Assembly (NCBI GenBank): GCA_028565715.1
Contig: JAOXYC010205462.1
Span: forward strand, 1 to 11,536
Reading direction: 5' to 3'
DNA length: 11,536 nucleotides
Origin: Phoronis pallida
Taxonomy: Eukaryota; Phoronida; Phoronidae
The translations under genes were made by a program, and so were the position numbers. This document shows positions 7,236-11,536 of the stretch, in pieces (within the stretch, counting starts at the first letter, position 1; each line of letters opens with the position of its first letter). The notes beneath the pieces are model-generated. The model was not told the DNA's origin. It searched no databases and was given only the letters and a program-made list of their open reading frames with translations.

Positions 7236-7544
7236 CGTGGGGCAAGACGCCAAATCTCCTTTTCTCGTAAATTATTAGGGAATTTGTAACAGATGTTTAT
7301 GTGAAATTGTCCATTTTTGGCTAACAACGGAACCTTCTTAATTGATCTAGTAATATGACCTCTAGCAAGTAAATGTCGTATTTGAAAGGTGTGAAAATAC
7401 AAAAGATGTATAGAACGAGTGGAGTATGGACCATTGATGCCAATAGCTAGTGGGTTGGCGGTAGATAGTGTGATTTAGGTTGATGGGCGTCTTGCCCCAT
7501 GCGAAAGGGCGTCTTGCCCCAAGGGTGGGGCAAGAAGGCCAAAT
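7236..7544. repeat. four copies of a GTGGGGCAAGACGCC-type motif, MITE-like termini
   Basis: Motif copies lie at 7236-7251 (forward), 7485-7500 and 7507-7520 (reverse, 22 bp apart) and 7525-7540 (forward, AAGAAGGCC variant). The first and second could be the inverted termini of an element of about 265 bp. The third and fourth form a tight hairpin (7507-7541). Sub-terminal repeats like these are common at DNA-transposon ends. No transposase frame is visible. Confidence 0.6.
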
Positions 7545-8316
7545 AAATATTTTTTGTTAATAAACAGTACTCAATTTATTTTCAGTCATGAATTTCAAAC
7601 AGATACGATGTGTTCACCCATGGTTACTGTATTTAAAGCATTCCCCTTTTTAAAAGATAGCTTTAAAAACACTCACCTTCCTTGACCGGCACCGAAATCA
7701 TCACAAATTCACCGTGTATATTTACTAAGCTTCTATCCGACTAGTAGTGAAAAACTGTTCTGAATTATGTTTCGTTTAAACTAAAAAACGTTCCGATCAG
7801 TAGGCACAGTTTGCTTTTCTCCAGTTTTCATATTTTTACAAAATAAGTCAATGCATGAAAACTGTATTTTAGAATATTTCTCTATTCTCAAATATAAAAA
7901 AGCAATTAGCGAAATCAAGGCAGGAATCGAATTTAGCAGTGTTTAGTCGTATTGGATTTGGCGGGAAACTGGTGGGGGTTTGCTTGCTCCAAGCTCACTA
8001 TAGCGCTTTTTATCCAAAGCGCGTTACTTCTAATAATATTTAGTTCGTTGAACTGTTCCCTCTAGTCTACTAGTGCCATCTCAATTCCCCGGGGAGCATA
8101 ACCAGCGGTGCGCCATAAAGGCGCCATCTTCGCACTACTCATACGCCTCCACTGTCCTTGCCTGATCATCGGTACCATTTATACATCAAGGTGGGGGGAG
8201 AGACAAGTCGGATAAAGTGACTTTTCAGACTAACCTAAATGCTACCATTGACCTCCGAGTTCAGAATTTGGTTATCAATAATCATGGTACCTTTTGTAGT
8301 ATCTTGTCTTGAAATC
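7545..8316. other. intergenic stretch, no confident gene
   Basis: It holds a small hairpin, GCGCTTT-TATCC-AAAGCGC type (8003-8022), and one possible 64 bp minus-strand exon (7677-7740), reported as a finding. Otherwise nothing was recognised. Confidence 0.5.
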
Positions 8317-9009
8317 TCAGAAATTTAACATCTTGCCACAAAAGAAAAAAGCTATTTGTTCCAGCTTGAAGTCTAGCACATGCAACCTAAACTCACGGGC
8401 TAATAAATCCCGGGGTCCAGGTTTACATGTTAGCGGATCCAAGTAGTTGCCGCAATGTCCGGAAATTTTGAAAACCCAGCAGGAAATATAGTAAAAAAAA
8501 TAATAAACGGCTAAAAATTTTAGCCGTTTATTTGATTTTTCACTATATTTCCTGTGAAGAACTACGTCAAACTGCATCCACTGGATCACGGGTCTCATTT
8601 CTTTGGTTTGCTGTACATTTGTTACTCCATCAGTTGTAAACCCAGCATAATTTATGCTTAGTTTTTTTTTAACAAATAATTCCGCAGGGCACGATTTCAT
8701 TAAGTCATCAATGTGATTGTCTAAATTTAATATTAGGCATAATTGAAAGGCATCATTTAAAAAAACAACGGTTACCATTCGTGAATTTGGTATATTCATA
8801 ATAGTGCATGTTACAAAATGAGACCACTTTACTTTTGGGAATTCAAGGGCATGTCCCCAGAAAATATCAGAAAAAATGATATCTCCTGAATTCAATTGAC
8901 CAGACCTGACCAAGGGTTCAAGTTTTCCAAGGTGGATGCAAGCTGCCGAGTTCTTGAAATTTATTCGAATTAGGATTAAAGCCACGTAAAAATGTCTAGT
9001 GATTAGCAT
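8317..9009 (-). CDS. 230-codon ORF, no recognised family; possible relict or retrocopy
   Basis: Seen: it is the longest uninterrupted frame in the window. Its ATG is at 9009 with an in-frame TGA six codons upstream, and it has no introns. The residues are of normal mixed composition up to about residue 150: a hydrophobic start (8-16), SGDIIFSDIFWGHALEF (41-57), FVTCTIMNIPNSRMVTVVFL (65-84), LNLDNHIDDLMKSCPAELF (94-112) and NYAGFTTDGVTNVQQT (120-135). Residues about 152-177 are encoded by a near-perfect palindrome (8480-8554), so that part, and perhaps all after it, looks like an insertion read through in frame. No known domain, signal peptide or catalytic motif was recognised. It could be a fragment of a transposon or viral gene, a retrocopy or a chance frame. 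Confidence 0.3.
   Translation of the reverse strand: MLITRHFYVALILIRINFKNSAACIHLGKLEPLVRSGQLNSGDIIFSDIFWGHALEFPKVKWSHFVTCTIMNIPNSRMVTVVFLNDAFQLCLILNLDNHIDDLMKSCPAELFVKKKLSINYAGFTTDGVTNVQQTKEMRPVIQWMQFDVVLHRKYSEKSNKRLKFLAVYYFFYYISCWVFKISGHCGNYLDPLTCKPGPRDLLAREFRLHVLDFKLEQIAFFFCGKMLNF
8480..8554. repeat. 75 bp near-perfect palindrome
   Basis: CAGGAAATATAGT at the left mirrors ACTATATTTCCTG at the right. The centre, AAACGGCTAAAAATTTTAGC and onward, is also symmetric, leaving only small mismatches in the A/T runs. It folds as one long hairpin and lies inside the minus-strand ORF. Confidence 0.85.
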
Positions 9010-9796
9010 TCTAAATACAATTACTCATCCTTTCGCTCTCTATTCTTGGAGTGTTTTTGTTCAATATATATCCCTATACTGAACAGCTGTGGGCTTTTTC
9101 CATCATATTATGCTAATGTCAGTGACTTTGCTACCATGGCATTGTTCCCGCCGGAAAACATTTATCTCACAGGAGCCCTCCTTTCTTTTCCTTTGCCATT
9201 TCCGTGAATCAATACCCGATTTATTTTTTCACAAACCACTTTGGATTTTTGAGAAAATCGGATAAAAAGTGAACATGACCAAAAACCAGGACCAAAATTA
9301 CGGCTGTGGCGGTCTACCGCGTTCAGGATTCCCACTTTTTTAAATGGTGAAAAAATGTAGCAGGTCAATCAGTGATTTTAGAACACAACGCCGAGAACCG
9401 ATTTCAAGTAGGTAGTAGGCTTTAGATTCAGTTTTTCATCGGCCACTGTTCTGGGGTGACAAAAAAATCTTGGTTTATTGTTGGAAAATTGTTTTTTTAA
9501 GCATTAGAAATAATTATGCAATGTATAAAGGCCTATGGTAATATGCAGTCCACACTGTTCCTTCGATATGAAATCACAATGACGTGGTTGATGACAATAC
9601 TATGAAGTCGCAATACCATCAGTGAAGTAACACCTAAGTGGGTAAAATTTAACATTACAAAAATACGTTTAACTTGTGTTAAATTTGAACAGAGTAGGGG
9701 GTTACTTTCCAATGAAAGGGTGACGCGTACGGATGTGCCCTAATTCGTGTCGTTTTTTAAGCGATTTTGATATCGTCTGCTATTGGTCAGGTAATC
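9010..9796. other. intergenic stretch, nothing recognised
   Basis: No gene-like frame or long repeat. A weak inverted pair, AAATTTAAC (9645-9653) and GTTAAATTT (9678-9686), is the only structure noticed. Confidence 0.5.
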
Positions 9797-9844
9797 GAAT
9801 ACCCGTCGGTAATTGAACCCCGGAATTGAACCCGTCGGGTATTC
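9797..9844. repeat. 48 bp imperfect inverted repeat
   Basis: GAATACCCGTCGG faces CCCGTCGGGTATTC, pairing nine bases outright with a mismatch at the tenth. The interior repeats AATTGAACCC. Nothing else identifies it. Confidence 0.6.
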
Positions 9845-10040
9845 ATCGGTTTTTGCCTGATGGATCGTGTTTCCGCAGTTTCGTTATCGGATTTCCGGCA
9901 TGCCGCGCCATTGGGTCCAATCTGCAAAAAAACTGAACCAAATACAGGTCATACTAGACAAGTAGTAGGCCTTCACAACAGTTATGCCTGTTTTCAGAGC
10001 TGCATGCAACACGACATTGCGACTTTCCATCCGGGCTCTC

Positions 10041-10354
10041 CATGCGACTTTTCGTTTATGTTGTTGGCATATACTGCTTCATTTTATGTAAAGCGTTTTA
10101 GAGAAACATAGTTAATTGTAGATTTTACGTTACATGTATATAAAAATAAATTATTATCATTCATGCGACATGTCGGTGTGACTTTCCGACTTAACCAATC
10201 AATATGCAATATTGTGCGCGACTTTTCGTGTATGTTGCATAAGTAGTATGCTGCATTGCTTCATTTTTAAAATGATGTTTCCTGTAAAGCGTTGTATAGA
10301 CATTAATTGTAGATTTTACGTTATACCCGGCAAAAATAAATTGATTATAATCAG
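10041..10354. repeat. diverged tandem repeat, period about 174 bp, two copies
   Basis: CGACTTTTCGT at 10045 recurs at 10219. Both copies continue through TATGTTG, GCTTCATTT, TGTAAAGCGTT, TTAATTGTAGATTTTACGTT and AAAAATAAATT in the same order with small indels. The first copy is followed by CGACATGTCGGTGTGACTTT (from 10165), whose counterpart for the second copy may lie at 11473. Confidence 0.75.
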
Positions 10355-10753
10355 TAGAACCCGTACCGGAAACATAACAGGGTAGATAAAAACGAGTTAA
10401 AACGACGTAATTCAGGTAATAGAATAATCTATATTTCAGAGCTGTTAAACGGGGTATAAATGCTGGTTTTCAGCATTGATTTTCAACAATAACATCTGCT
10501 TGCATCAATGCGAACAGTCACTGGAAACAAATTAGTTCGACCTTTTTGAAATTTATACTTTGTTTACAATTTGGTAAAATGTGCAATTTTGAAAAAATGT
10601 AAACAAACCTAAATGCCCTTTACATACAAAAATTAAATCTTTTTCCCAGAATGAAACAAACAGTTTTTATAGATGCCATTTTACTGTCTTAACAATAATC
10701 AAAACTTGTTTTGGAATAAAAATGGCTCAATTTCAAAGATATAAACAATATAA

Positions 10754-10790
10754 GGTTTGTTATGTAAACAATGTTGTTTACAAACAAACC
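10754..10790. repeat. 37 bp inverted repeat built from forkhead-like motifs
   Basis: GGTTTGTT, GTAAACAA, a TG centre, TTGTTTAC and AACAAACC follow each other and pair as a hairpin. GTAAACA is the core bound by forkhead proteins, but the symmetry alone does not show binding. Confidence 0.65.
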
Positions 10791-11208
10791 AAATAATTCA
10801 CAATAACTCCCATTTCCTGAAAGGGCACAGTTTTAAAAATCCAATGGACTGTATACCCCCTTTAACCCCTAAAGAATAAAAAACGGAAGATTGTTCTGGA
10901 ACGATGACTGCAAAGCGGTTATTTCGAAGTGGCGGAGAAGGGAGGGGTCTCTACCTCCTATTGGTTGGGCCCTAACACATTTTTTTATTGTTATTAACGA
11001 TTTAGGGCAAAACTTGAAGAAAAAAATGACAATCAATTTTCATTATTTTTAGACTTGGTCTTTGAATTCATACGAACATATTGATTTTTGAGCTGTGACA
11101 TAACCGGTTTCGGGCAGTTTCAAGGTCTGAAACACAATTTTGGAGTTCTATTGGGTCATGAATGGCATCATGAAGTTATGAACTTTGAGGTAGAGCCAAA
11201 AATCACGG

Positions 11209-11231
11209 ACTGAAATCCGTCGTATTTCAGT
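11209..11231. repeat. small perfect hairpin
   Basis: ACTGAAAT and ATTTCAGT (8 of 8 pairs) enclose a 7-base loop, within otherwise featureless sequence of the putative TTAA element. Confidence 0.5.
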
Positions 11232-11443
11232 GGTTTAATGCCAACTACCGCAGATTTCTTATTTTTACTTGAATAAAAATAACAACAATCGGGACTGCGA
11301 CGAGTTGTATATCAACTCTAAGAAAAAACGTGAGAATCAAAGGAGTAACCGCGGGGAGACCGGGGGCCAAGTTCGATAGATAATTCACTAGTATACCGGA
11401 TTACGTCGTTTTAAATTGTTTTTTTATTTAGGCCTACCAGCCT

Positions 11444-11512
11444 AAAAATAAATTACTGTATTTTTATTTATGCGACATGTCGGTGCGACTTTCCGACCTA
11501 ACCAAAGATATG
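11444..11512. repeat. further copy of the 174 bp-type repeat end
   Basis: AAAAATAAATTACTG and TGCGACATGTCGGTGCGACT, then TTTCCGACCTAACCAA, match 10143-10205 in order and orientation, about 1.3 kb downstream. Confidence 0.75.
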
Positions 11513-11536
11513 AAATGGGAAATCGAGTGCTGAAAA

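Larger units (their letters stand above)
10401..11410. mobile_element. putative 1.0 kb TTAA-flanked element
   Basis: TTAAAACGACGTAAT (10397-10411) is perfectly inverted as ATTACGTCGTTTTAA (11400-11414), so an 11 bp terminal repeat is bordered by TTAA on both sides. The interior has no coding frame; it contains TGTTTAC/GTAAACA motifs and small hairpins. The span separates two stretches of the 174 bp repeat family, consistent with insertion into it. Confidence 0.45.

Noticed and set aside
7211-7402. Minus-strand 63-codon frame (HLLARGHITRSIKK...WRLAPRYY)
   Set aside because: It looks somewhat protein-like, but its end is encoded by the GGCGTCTTGCCCC repeat motif and there is no splice or homology support.
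9645-9686. AAATTTAAC / GTTAAATTT inverted pair
   Set aside because: It is short and AT-only, expected by chance in this composition.
9860-10111. Plus-strand 83-codon frame
   Set aside because: It ends within the 174 bp repeat and has no recognisable domain or splice context; it is judged a chance frame.
10041-11512. Repeats considered as a CRISPR-like array
   Set aside because: The period is about 174 bp, the units are diverged along their whole length with no unique spacers, and the context is animal DNA.

Overview
The window is eukaryotic nuclear DNA, almost certainly from an animal. It is AT-rich, its only convincing gene is split into short exons by roughly 250-350 bp introns with GT-AG borders, and the rest is mostly fold-back (MITE-like) elements, a tRNA-derived insertion and decayed repeats. 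A marine invertebrate fits the gene and the repeat style, but the sequence does not fix the phylum.

Positions 14-5604, plus strand: the 3' part of one gene. Ten exons join in a single uninterrupted frame of 1,245 coding bases (414 residues plus stop); its 5' exons lie outside the window. The protein looks like the C-terminal part of a glycoside hydrolase family 20 (beta-N-acetylhexosaminidase-like, GcnA/HEXD-related) TIM barrel followed by a helical C-terminal region. Where the family carries its catalytic Asp-Glu pair, this protein appears to read Gly-Pro-Arg-Leu, so it may be a pseudoenzyme or have a changed chemistry.

Insertions within the gene: two introns are far longer than the others, and three insertions explain this. 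Intron 5 holds a 329 bp fold-back element. Intron 8 holds a 1.19 kb TTAA-flanked element with a CpG-rich palindrome of about 450 bp, and also a tRNA-like insertion between perfect 15 bp direct repeats. Removing them returns both introns to the size of the rest. Just after the stop codon, the last coding exon is tandemly duplicated two to three times.

Positions 5850-11536: no confident gene. This stretch holds a 205 bp TA-flanked MITE (6241-6445), a cluster of four GGGGCAAGACGCC-type motifs (7236-7544), an unrecognised 230-codon minus-strand ORF (8317-9009) containing a 75 bp palindrome, a diverged repeat of about 174 bp period (10041-10354, with a further piece at 11444-11512), and a putative 1 kb TTAA-flanked element (10401-11410) that seems to interrupt that repeat. 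No evidence was found for a CRISPR array, a bacterial operon or an rRNA gene.
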